A stretch of DNA of 64,000 bases from Brasenia schreberi. Its lineage: Eukaryota; Streptophyta; Magnoliopsida; Nymphaeales; Cabombaceae. Positions 12,601 to 24,600 of the stretch are shown piece after piece (the first letter of the stretch is position 1; each line of letters starts with the position of its first letter). Both the position numbers and the translations under genes were made by a program. The notes below the pieces were generated by a model. That model was not told the origin of the DNA, searched no databases, and saw nothing but the letters and a program-made list of their open reading frames with translations. The DNA lies in the NCBI GenBank assembly GCA_036023115.1, contig JAYKKT010000087.1, positions 10,014,501 to 10,078,500 of the forward strand, given 5' to 3'.

Positions 12601-15600
12601 CCAAGAATGATGAGTAGAACACCAAGTTTCATAATGGCTTTGTGCAGCAGAATTTCGATGGTTATTATGAATATGATAAAGAGGTACTAAAGCAGACAAT
12701 GCTCCATCATGAAGCTGTATTTCGGAAGCTGATAATTCATTGGAACCATGGCATGCTGATATTTTTTGAGTTCCTTGATCTCCGAAAGAATCATGGGAAG
12801 GAAGAGAACAGAGCATGTGATCCTTCTTGAAAATAGAGAACCTTGTTAATGCTCACAAATGTGAATTGGAGATGTCCTTGGAGAAGACAAAGAAGGAAGC
12901 TGATAAACTGTCAACCAGAAATGAGGGTGTGAACGTTGATGGAATCCATAATGATATGAATAATGAACTTAAGAAGTAGCTCCCACTGAATGGATAAGAT
13001 GCACTAACTGATGAACAACTTAAAGAGAGAGCTTTAGCTCAAGCAAATGATGCAAAAACAGAAGGTAATAAATTATTCATTGCTGGATGCTATGATGATG
13101 CAGTGAGACAATATGCACAAGCTCTGGATATTGCACCAGATGGCTCTCTATCCAATGAAATTCGTTCAATCTGTTTTTCAAAATTGGAAAGGTATAAAGA
13201 TACTGTAAGTGAATCCATAAAAGCATTGGAGCTGAATCCAATTTACATCAAAGCATTGAGCAGAAGAGCTAATGCAAATGAAAAGCTTGAGTACTATGAA
13301 GATGCCATTGCAGACATGAAAAAGGTTTTGGAGAAAATACCCTCTTTCATCAGGTGTGCAAGCAGTGGACGACGCGTGGATTCATCAATTATAAGGAACC
13401 GTTCTTAATATTAAGTTTCCTCTTTATTGAACTTGAGTGATAAGAAGAGATATGGTGAGTCGTGACCATAGAGCCTCTTTCTGGCACCTAAGATGGTCAG
13501 GTTGGAAAATCTAATATTGAGGAACCAAACACAGAAGTCGTGCTAATGAGGAGGAAGGACATGACCAATCGTCAACACCTTATACGTCTAATGATTCCTA
13601 TGAATGATGCATATGAAGTGTTCAATGAAATGTTCAAGAGAGATGTTTACCTACACGCGAAGTGTTTGATGAAATGCTAAAGAAGAGATTATTAACATGA
13701 ACATTAGTGTTTGAGGAAATGTTTAAGAGAGCTAAAAAATTCAGGAAAAGAGTACAGAGGATTAGTATGTGTTGCAGAAGAATGATATTGAATGGATTGT
13801 CATATTGGTGAGTTAAGTAAGAAAGAGAGGTAGCCATGTGTAGGCACCGAAGTAGAGTTGTGGGTAGGTTGGATGGAATGTCTTCAATCTGTTGATTCTT
13901 GTGAAAATTATAGTCATGAGGACTGCTAAAATGTGTTTTACAGTCATGATGTTGTTTAAGATGATCAATCAAGATGGCTGAGTTGAAGATGTTGCATCCA
14001 AAGATGTTGCTTATATTGATCATCTAGGAAGATTGAGTTGATGTTGTTACAGCCAAGAAGGCTGAATTGATGTTGTTACAGTCAGGAAGGCTGAGTTGAT
14101 GTTGTTGCAGCCAGGAAGGTTAAGTTGATGTTGCAGCCAAAGATGCTGCTTAAGATGATCAGGAAGGCTGAGTTGAGGTTGTTGCAGCCAAAGAAGCTGT
14201 TGAAGATTAGATCAGTCATGAAGACAGATGAAGAATGTTGCAGACAGAAGAAGAATTTTGGCAAGTTTGGAGTTCAAAGTATCTCACTCCCAACTTGAGA
14301 GATGTGAAGAATATGCATATTTAGTGTTCTTAGTGTTAGTTCTATAATTTTTTATGTTTTTAGGTATTATTGTAATTGCTTGTAATACTAAGGGCATTTT
14401 GGTCATTTTATGTTTTACAGCTCCTTATATAAGGGTTAGTAGGTTGTATTAGGGTTAAGAGGTTGTGTGTAAGAAAGAGAGAAAGAGGGGGGGCCGACCT
14501 CCATTGAAGGTTCGCCCCTTCCTTTAATCTCTCATGTCGCCCCATCCTTTAATCTCTCATATGTCCTCTTCAATGTAAGTGATATTTCTTGTTTAAATCT
14601 TCCGCTATGCAACTCCTGAATTACAACATATGGGACTATGATGCATGATGATCTCGCCAGCAAAACCAACCGATGTTTACATAAGGATTTCCATCACCAT
14701 ATGTCTTCCTCTGTTGGTGATGAAAATCTCACACTCAAAGGGTCACAGAGAGGGCTGGCACTAGGTTTTCGTTTCATGTTTACGGGGGAATGGGGATAAC
14801 CTGATTCCCTCAAATTTGTTATTTGGATCGGGTCAACCTATATCTATATGGATCGACATGATCCAATACGTACCCGATATAGGTACTTGACGTACCCAAC
14901 GTACCCAACACAGCACTAGGTTCTCGTTTCATGTTTACGGGGGAATGGGGATAACCTGATTCCCTCAAATTTGTTATTTGGATCGGGTCAACCTATATCT
15001 ATATGGATTGACATGATCCAATATGTACCTGATGTAGGTACTTGACGTACCCAACACAGGTATGCATACCGGTACATGCCTATGTGTACTGGTATATATT
15101 TTATGGTGTTAGTAAGTACCTAATGTACCGATATGCATACCTCTACCTGGTACATACCGGATACGGGTATGATGCCCTTATAGGCGTACCCGTGCATCAT
15201 AGGGGGCATACAAGTAGTATATATATTTTACTTTTGAATTGTTTGCTTACTGAAGTTTCTCACTATAAATTTTGACATATTCATATATTTTTTGGAGGCT
15301 AAATCGCATCAGTACATGCATAGAAATATTTCTTATCTGTGTTTTTTTTCTTGAGATCTGCTGATTATCCCTGCATAAAGTTGGATTAGTAAATCTATAA
15401 TGCAGTTCACCATGATAAAATCTCTGTAGGTATATTGCACTCATACTGCTCCAGATTATTCTCTACCTTGGCAGAAACAAAGACAATACACAAGTACGGG
15501 CAGGTAATCTTTTCCATATGCTAAGTTGCTAACTCAACCACTGGGATCTGATGTTTAGAATTGGATAACAGTTTTCTTCATCATCTTTCTACTTTTAGAA

Positions 15601-18600
15601 TCTTATTATCCACATTTTCTGATGATTGGCATATATCCAGTGCTTTTATGATTGGGGATCGAAAGATATTGACCAATGCACATTGTGTTGACCATGATGC
15701 TCAGGTAATCTCTTTAATTCTCATGATGGTAACATAGTTTATAACATTTAACATGTATCTGTCGTGAATTGGCAATTTTTTAATATTTTTATTTAAAATT
15801 GTATACATGGTTATAGTCTATATTGGATTTCTTAAATTGCCATCTTGAATTGAATTTCAAGTCAATTATCTGATGTTCTTGAAAAATGATTTAACTCAAT
15901 GAGTCTGACTACATCCCAATGTCCCTATAACAATTGATATGAGTATGAATATTGAAAGCTGATAATTGAAAATTTTAAGTAGATTGTAATATCTATACAA
16001 CAACAACAACTAAGCCTTTTCCCATACTAGACGGGGTCGGCTACATGGATTCTTTGTTTCCACAGATCTCTATCGTGTGCCATGTTAGCAGTTAACTCCC
16101 AATAAGCTAGATCATTCTTTATTGTTTCTTTCCAACACTTTTGTGGTCGTCCTCATACCTCTTTTAATACTTTCCAAATTTAGGTTTTCTAAGGGCCTTT
16201 CTTCAGTGTTCTTCAAAATTATTTTGACTTTCTTCTTTCTATATGTCCAAACCATCTTAAACGATGTAATACAACATTCTTTCTACAACGAATATAAACC
16301 AAATTTATCCTCTATTGGTGCCACTGTTCCTAATTTGTTTCTAATAACCTCATTATGTATACGGTCAGTAATTTCTTAAATATGTATAGCCACTCGAATG
16401 CAACAGGCAAACCCATCTCAACATCTTCATTTCTGTCACAGACATCAATTATTTTTGTACATGTTGATGATTAACTGCCCAACACTCAGAACCATAAAAC
16501 ATTGTAATCAATTGGACTTAGCCCAACCTCTTGTATAACCTTATCAAATTCCTCGTAGGATCTCTGCAGTGTGCCTCTCCTCTGACATATCGGGGTCAAT
16601 GTCCTCCTCGCCTATCGGTCCATCCATCTGTTCATGATAGATTCAGCCTAACTGCTGCTCTATAATATTTACCTTTTAATTTTAATGGTATCTTCTTATC
16701 ACAAAGAATACCTGATTGTAATATCTATAATGAGAAATTTCTTTTGATGCAACCATTCTTTGTCTGAAGCAAAAGTTGATTGAGTTATTGATCTGCTATG
16801 TAATTGGTACTTATTTAATGGATCATGAAATATGATATGAACGTAGCATGTTATTTTGCTCCACTTGGGAATATAATGATTCAATTTTGTTCATCAATTG
16901 AACTCTATAATTAGCGGACTTGGTCACCATTATCAAAACTTGAAGCCTATGAAGAGAATGATAGTGGTTAAGCCTCCACAATTGGAGTCATATGTTCAAA
17001 TAAGCAACTCAAATGTCTGTGTAGATGAAGTGGGAAAGTATTCATTTTCCTGGAAATGCTTTTCTTGATGAATAATGATCTATTAATTATTAGGAAAAAT
17101 ACATGATGCTGGTTGATGAAATGTCAACCAAGGAAGCAGTTCTCTGAAGTGTACGTCATTCATCTCCATCCATATCTCTCACCATGCAAAGAGCAGTCAG
17201 GACCACTAAACAAGGCACCATCCATGTCTGAACTACTATATAACATGAAACAAGACAGTCTTTTACTGAGCATTTTTTTTATCTAACATACATTTTCTTT
17301 CAAGTAAACTACTTGCAACGCCTACTCAATGATCTATATGTGTACTTATTATATATGCACTTCATTCCACTAGTTTGAAGAAGGGCATGAGATTGTGGAT
17401 TATACACAAGATTGTTAAGTGACAGGAACTTATTAAGTGCTTTTCTTTAAGACCAATGGTTCTAGTTATCCATGGAAGATAACTACTCGTTCTGTATTAC
17501 TGACAGGCGTAGGTGCTCAACAAATTTTTGCTTTTATTTGGAGCTTGCAACAATTTCGCTTTTTCTTATGTAGTTACCAACTTACCATCCGCTACCTTTT
17601 GTTGTTAGGACTTGTCTGAAAAAGATTCTTTGCATTTTCTGCAGGTAAAAGTAAAACGCAGAGGAGATGACACTAAGTTTGTAGCAAAGGTATCCTTTTT
17701 TCAAAGGAGATGAATGAGTTTTGGTGTTCTATTTCTAAATCAAGATCACTGTTGAAATACTTGGCTGCAAGCTGGTTCTTTTCATTGACGTAGAATGGTG
17801 ACAAATGAACAGCTTTTTAGGTTTTAGTTCCTATTAGTGGTTTCTTGCACAGTCATAGTCTGTATTACCTTTATATAAAATAGTATGGACGGTCATGTCA
17901 CTTTGTGTGTATATGTCTCATGCTTGTCATATCTATATATTTAATAGTTCTAGATCAATTATGATCCCATTTTGGCAGCTTCTAGATAATTAGTGTAAAT
18001 CCATATTCCCCTTGATTTCATAGCAATGTTGATCCGCAAGGTTCCACAACATACTTTCTTGGCATCTTGTATTAAAAATGTTGGTCTCATTCTTGAATTT
18101 TGAGAATGTGTCATATGTGTGTTGTATAAGGAACGCTGGGTTCCTTCGGGAGTATATACTCCTTGACATAGATTGTCTGGTTGCCCTTGGTAGGCGATTA
18201 TGTCCAAACAAGGTGCCATCCTTGTCACATGGGAGGTGCCTTTTGTGTGATAAGAAGTAACACTAAAGTTGACAGGCAAATATACAGTAGCAGTTCGACC
18301 AACAACGTTATATGTTTTTTAAGTGTTGAGTAGTCAATCATCAACATGTGCAAAAGATGTTTGTGAAAGAAAATGTTGAGGCATGTGTGTGTTTGTCATT
18401 ATGTATACATTAATAATTACCTTTTTAGTAAATTACCAGCATAATGGTTGCTGGGATTGAGATTATTGCATGGCGGAACATGGTTGCAATTATATAGCAA
18501 TCCTATTAGTGTAGGATTGCTTTTGTTCGTGTCATTTTGCTCTCCAAGTGCTACCCAAGGAAACTTACACCATCAACTATTAAGTGGCATTCATAAGTTT

Positions 18601-21600
18601 TCTCTTTTAATTTGTAAAGGTTGTCGAAAACCATAAATATCATTTTCTATGCACATATGGGAGCCTCATATATGATTATATACAACACAAACAGCTTTAT
18701 TGCTTTTGAACACTTCTTGCATAATCCTTTCTTAAATATCACGCTGAAACTTAAAATGTAAGGGATTGTTCACAGATGATGTACATGAAAAGAAGGCTGA
18801 GTCTTCTATTTCTGAAAGGATCATCAGTAGTTTAGCACCTTCAAGCCTACTAAGCACCAACTAATGCCGACTAAGAGAGTGCTTACTGAACCAGCTAATA
18901 ATTCAGCACATGATTCACTTTGATGAGCTTGCAGCCAAGCATGCTTACCCTATGCTTCTTGTCAGATACAAAACCTTTACTGCTCTCATGTTTCAAAACT
19001 GCCTCGTAACTGGAATGCAGGTTCTTGCTAGAGGAGTTGAGTGTGACATTGCCTTGTTATCAGTAGAGAGTGAAGAATTTTGGAAAGGAGCTGAACCACT
19101 TCGTTTTGGTCATTTGCCATGTCTTCAGGTGACACGCCTGCTCATCTGGCTCTTTTAGGTATTCATGTTGAGTCTACTGATTTCTCTCTGTTGTGCATCT
19201 ACTGGTTTCTGTCTGTTGCATATGTAGCTTTCTCCTTAAGTTGTATCTCATGCAATTGGTTTTAAATTTTCTTGAAAGCAATTTTGTTATAAATCTGTAA
19301 CATTATCTTGTCCTCAAGTTGCAGCTCATGCAAATTGGTTTGAAAATTTTCTGTTTGTAGGTTTGTTTTGGTCTTCCTATCTTTTCATCATGTATACCTA
19401 ACACGTGTTCTTCTAGCATTTTCTCGTTTCTATTCTTCCTTTGAGATTTGTTTAGTTTGATAGCTACTCATCATATCCTAACTGTAATTCTCAACCTCAT
19501 GTCTTTAACATCCAAAATTTTACAGGATGCAGTAACTGTTGTAGGTTACCCCCTTGGAGGTGATACTATATCGGTGACAAAGGGTGTGGTTTCACGAATT
19601 GAGGTTTGACACATACATTAAGCTTCATATTGCAAAATTGATTTCTCTGATGCTCCATAATGAAGCTTTTCCAGACACGCTGAACATTTCTAGTTGTAAT
19701 TACTTACAGATATTCCTCCACTAGATTATTTACCATTCAAACTTGAATGGATAAATTTAAATGTTTGATAAATATGTCTAGGTGAAAGATTAGAGGGTTG
19801 TCTTTTTATCTACTAATCGGCACACATCTTGGCCACAGTTTTCTGGTTTTGTTCAAAGCTGTTTTCTTAAAAGGTAATTAAGCATGAACATCTTGCAGCC
19901 ACAAGAAATTTCTTTTTAATTTCCTATGAGTCAAATACGAGCCTGACTTTTAAATTACTTAACATACTTAGGTGCCTCTAGGAAAATGTGCAATCTATGA
20001 TATCTTGGATTACAATCTTGAACCATTACTTACAAGTTATAGTTGTCCTATTGAATCATGCTATTATGTGCCATGCTAATCTGGATTTTCAACTCCCGCA
20101 CTGGACAGCTTATTGAATAATTAATCTTATGGTTGACTTGCGATTCTAACCATGCTTTTTGGTCTGCAAGGTTACATCATATGCTCATGGTGTGACTGAT
20201 TTACTTGGCATCCAAATTGATGCTGCAGTTAACCCTGGTTAGTTGTTTATCTTTTGTGCTTTTGCTTTTCAAAATCCTCACTGGATCAATCACTTGCTAT
20301 TTGCTAGCACATAGCTTGATGACCCACATGTTTCCTATTTGGAATTCATTGTTATGTTCACTAACATCTTTGCTACCTGATAACATACTAGGAAATAGTG
20401 GCGGACCTGCATTCAATGACCAAGGAGAATGCATTGGTGTTGCATTCCAGGTAGCCTACGCACATAAATTTATTTTCAATCAAGGCCAGTACCTTTCAAT
20501 GATGATGTTTGTTCACATTTATAAGGATTGGCATATATAGTTTTTCTTTGGCAACAGTATTTTGCTGATTATTTTACATCAACTGGAGTTGAAAATTCAT
20601 ATATTGACAATTTAATGAATTAATTAATGTTCTGTAGATGATTTGCTTGCTGATAGTAATTTGTGGAATGCTTGGATGAGGTCTTCTGATATCGCTTATT
20701 AGGTAAATGCACTCATTACCGTGGTAAGTAGGGATCTCAACAGTTCAAGTAGAGATTCGTTCAACCCAACCAATTCTAAATCACAGTCAGCTATATTGGA
20801 TTTGGTTAAAGTTGGTCCCAGGTTCTGGTATACAGTTTCTTACCCAGGTCCGATTCGATTAGACTATCTGACATGATTGTAAACTTAGTATCTGATTAGC
20901 TAATTGGGTCTTGAGTCGGGTACTGATTTCTTGTCATCTACCTGAAAATGAATCTGATTAGGGAGAATCTATTCAGGTCAGATTCAATAAAGCTTATGAC
21001 TAACCTTACTTGAGGGTGCACTGTAGATGTAAGATTAGAGTTGTTGATGTTAACAAAAGGCAATATGGATCTACGAATTGATGCTATATTTAGTGATTTG
21101 GTGCTAGTGCCTGCAATCTTTGTCAGTGTGATGGCATTTTTAGATTATGACAGACGGTTCTTTAGGGTCTCAACCAAGCAACCAGAAGACTTTTACAACA
21201 TTTAACAAAGGTGGAAACTCTGCCTTCCATCTTGACTCATGCACATTGCATACAACTGTATATGCCTCCTGCAGTGTTGCACCCATTATCCTACAGGCCT
21301 CCTCCACTCGTTCCTCTAGTAACATGGACATTAATATGGTATTGGTTGGAGTCATAATCAAGGGAGTGTCTAACATGACAACTATATGTGTGTACGCCGA
21401 AGAGGGGTCCTTTCCTTATGCTGTATGTTAATCAGTACCTGGAGGGTCTTGAACGAATGGAAGTCCTTAGTGAAGGCCTACATTGAAGAACAGGTGACTG
21501 ATTCAAAGTGAAAAGTAGCGGGGTGTATAGGGATAGATTTTCGTTCCCATATATTATGTGAACAGTGATTGTTTCAACTGCATGACCTTATTCATTCTCT

Positions 21601-24600
21601 CTCTACATATATACACGTGTATATATATTTTTATATTTATTTATTTATATATACACATAACAACAACAACAACTAAGCCTTTTCCCATACTAGATGGGGT
21701 CGGCTAATATTTATATATACACGTGTATATATATTTATATATACACAAATATGTATATGCTCTTTATTCTTCTTATATGCTTTGTTGAATGGATTTCTGT
21801 TGAATCATCAATGATCATTTTTAATCGTTCCTACACTCTTAATGCACACACTTTTGTTTTAGGTTTACAGATCAGATGACGCTGAAAATATTGGATATGT
21901 CATTCCCACGACTGTTGTGTCTCACTTCTTGGAGGACTATGAAAGAAATGGAAAATATACTGGTAAGAGATATGATTATGAGAATTCTTTGGTTTTGCTG
22001 GTTTCCATTTGTTGACATATACTACAACAACAACAACTAAGCCTTTTCTCATCCTAGATGGGATCGGCTACATGGATTCTTTGCTTCCTTTCCACATAGC
22101 TGTATCATGTTTCATGCTAGCAGTTAACTCAATATAAACTAGATCATTCTTTATAGTTTCTTTTCAACACTTTTGTGGTCGTCCTCTTCCTCTTTTAACA
22201 ATTTCACAATCTAGTTTTTTATATCATCTTACAAGAGCTATCCTTTGATCGTCTTTCTACATGTTCAAACCATCTTAATTAATTTCCCTCATTTTATCCG
22301 CTATTGGTGCTACTCCCAATTGGTTTCAAATAACCTTATTATGTATACGGTCTTTCCTTGTGTGACTACTCATCCATCTCAATATTTTCATTTCTGTTAG
22401 ACATCTTTTGCACATGTTGATGATAACTGCCCACTCATAACCATAAAACATAGCAGGTCTAATTGCTGCTCTATAATGTTTATCTTTTAACTTTAATGAT
22501 ATCTTTTTGTCACACAGAATACTGATGCCTCTCTCCATTTTAACCAACTGACATTAATTCTATGCATAACATCTCCATCAATTTTTCTATAGCTTTGAAA
22601 AATTGACCCTAGGTATTTAAAACAATTTTTACATCAATGCTTCCATTTCTTGACATGTAATTGAGAAAAATCTAACAGACCCTTTATGTACTCAAGTTAA
22701 CACAATATTTTGTGTAGAATGGAATTTTGAATTTTTATGATTGACGAATGGTTCTTCTCATGTCTTAAGTTCTGTCTTGCAAAATATCCTTGGTTCAACT
22801 TGTTTTTACATGAATGTGTTCTTCGCACTTATATTGGAAGCAATTTCCTTTTTTCTGCAAACTCTAGGAATTCCAGAAAGACTGAAAATTCGGGAATGTT
22901 GTGGAAAATATTTAAACACCATAAGAACACAAAACAATAATTACAGTTATCAGGGAGATGAGATGAACTGCTTAAAATCTACAGGATTTCCTTCTCTTGG
23001 AGTGCTGCTACAGAAGTTGGAGAATCCTGCTTTACGTAGATGCCTGAAAGTGAAGTCTAATGAGGTAAAATCTCTTTCTGTACATTTCAAGTCTAAATTG
23101 CATGCTCTTGTATATTCTGGAGTTATTCAGAAATTTTTAGTTGAATATGATAATTGAGAAATATCCTGATGAGTGATTTTCTTTCTTGATGCCTCGTCTG
23201 TGTTGAAGAAGCCCATGGTAGCATCCCTAGGTCTGCTTTAATGAGGTTCATTTGTTCTTTAACGTATGACTACAAAGTCACAGTTCAAAAGCAACAACTC
23301 ATGGGGCATCACCAATTGAATTCCCTCCTTTACAGTCAATCAACTGAAAATCAAACGAAGAAAAGGATAAGAAGGGATTCAAGAATGGAGATCTAAATAA
23401 TGGTGTGGGCAGATGTAGTGATGTGCTTCTCTGAGTCAGGGGAACCACATCATTTGCTCCAGCCAAACTTTGGAGTAATGCGTTAAAGTACATATGGTGT
23501 GCTTCTTTGAGTCATGCCTCAATAAGTAAGAGAAACCACACCATTTGCCACGTATGACTTCAAACCTTGAAAGATTAAGAAAAAATAGGGCTAACGCGAG
23601 AAATCAGAACTGCTTTCTTGTAGCTGTAAGAGAGAAAACTCTTGACCTAATTCCTGACTTGGTTGGGATGTATTGTCACAACTCACCAGTAGAAGCTGAG
23701 CTTCTAAATTTTAAAGTGCAGCTCTTAGTGATGTCCTGACATCATTGAGATGGGGCAGAAGTCTTGACAAATTTAAAGGTTCATAGTAAATCATACTTAT
23801 TTAGGATGACAGCCATCACTAGTATTTTGTTTTTTAACAGTGTTGTGGATCTTTGCTAATGATGTCGATGATGAATGTCCTTTTCATGGTGACATTTGCA
23901 GTACTTTCCATATCCATCTTATCTGCAATATCTTGGCTACTAAAAACTCTCTTTTTTTGGGTTGAGTGGCTACTAAGAACTCAGAACGTGATGCAGGGTG
24001 TGCTAGTGCGAAAAGTGGAACCCACATCTTCTGCTAGTAGTGTATTAAAGGAGGTAAACAACTGGTGTTCATGTAGATTTTTAAACATAAAAAGTTTGTT
24101 ACATAGGTATGTAGTTATCGAATATGATGTTAATCATAAGTGAAATGTCTACTAGCTGCTTGGGTCCTCTGGAAGTTGCATGTGTTACCCACTCTGTTCA
24201 CTCAACAATTTTTATACTCTGCAACTTCTGCAAAATGTTGCTTTCTTTGCCTGATGATGGATTTGGTCAGTATGAACTTAGAAGACCCAAACATAAACTT
24301 TGTTTTGAGTGATCATTATCTCTGAATTAAAGGAAAGTGTGTGTTATCACCTTGCCATGAATTGTGCTGTTTTTTAATGGTATGTGGTTGTGATTGGGTT
24401 GAAACTTGCTGACCTCAAACTCCAACATACCCTATACAGATTCTGGTTGAATGACTTGTTTCGGCTTTGCTGAAGTATACCGTTTCTTTTGAAAAAGAAT
24501 TTTCTTTCGAGTTCTACTTAAAGTTTTAGGAGAATTTTCTTTTCAAGATAAAGATAGAGGAGAAAAAGGAACACTCTTAGGGAGAAATCATTTGGTACTT

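Larger units (their letters stand above)
11036..14628 (+). mobile_element. Non-autonomous Copia-like LTR element 2 with captured gene pieces
   Basis: LTRs at 11036-11436 and 14303-14628 (TG...CA) are flanked by a perfect 5-bp duplication, tatgg (11031-11035, 14629-14633). The primer-binding site tagtatcagagctt starts at 11437, and the purine tract aacttgagaga precedes the 3' LTR. No retroviral-type genes occur in the 2.9-kb interior; it holds fragments of at least three host genes in one orientation. The LTRs share agtactaagggcattttg and the GA-rich tract with element 1, and both interiors share a stretch near the 3' end (compare 1920-2160 with 13600-13760). Both therefore belong to one non-autonomous family. 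Confidence 0.87.
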
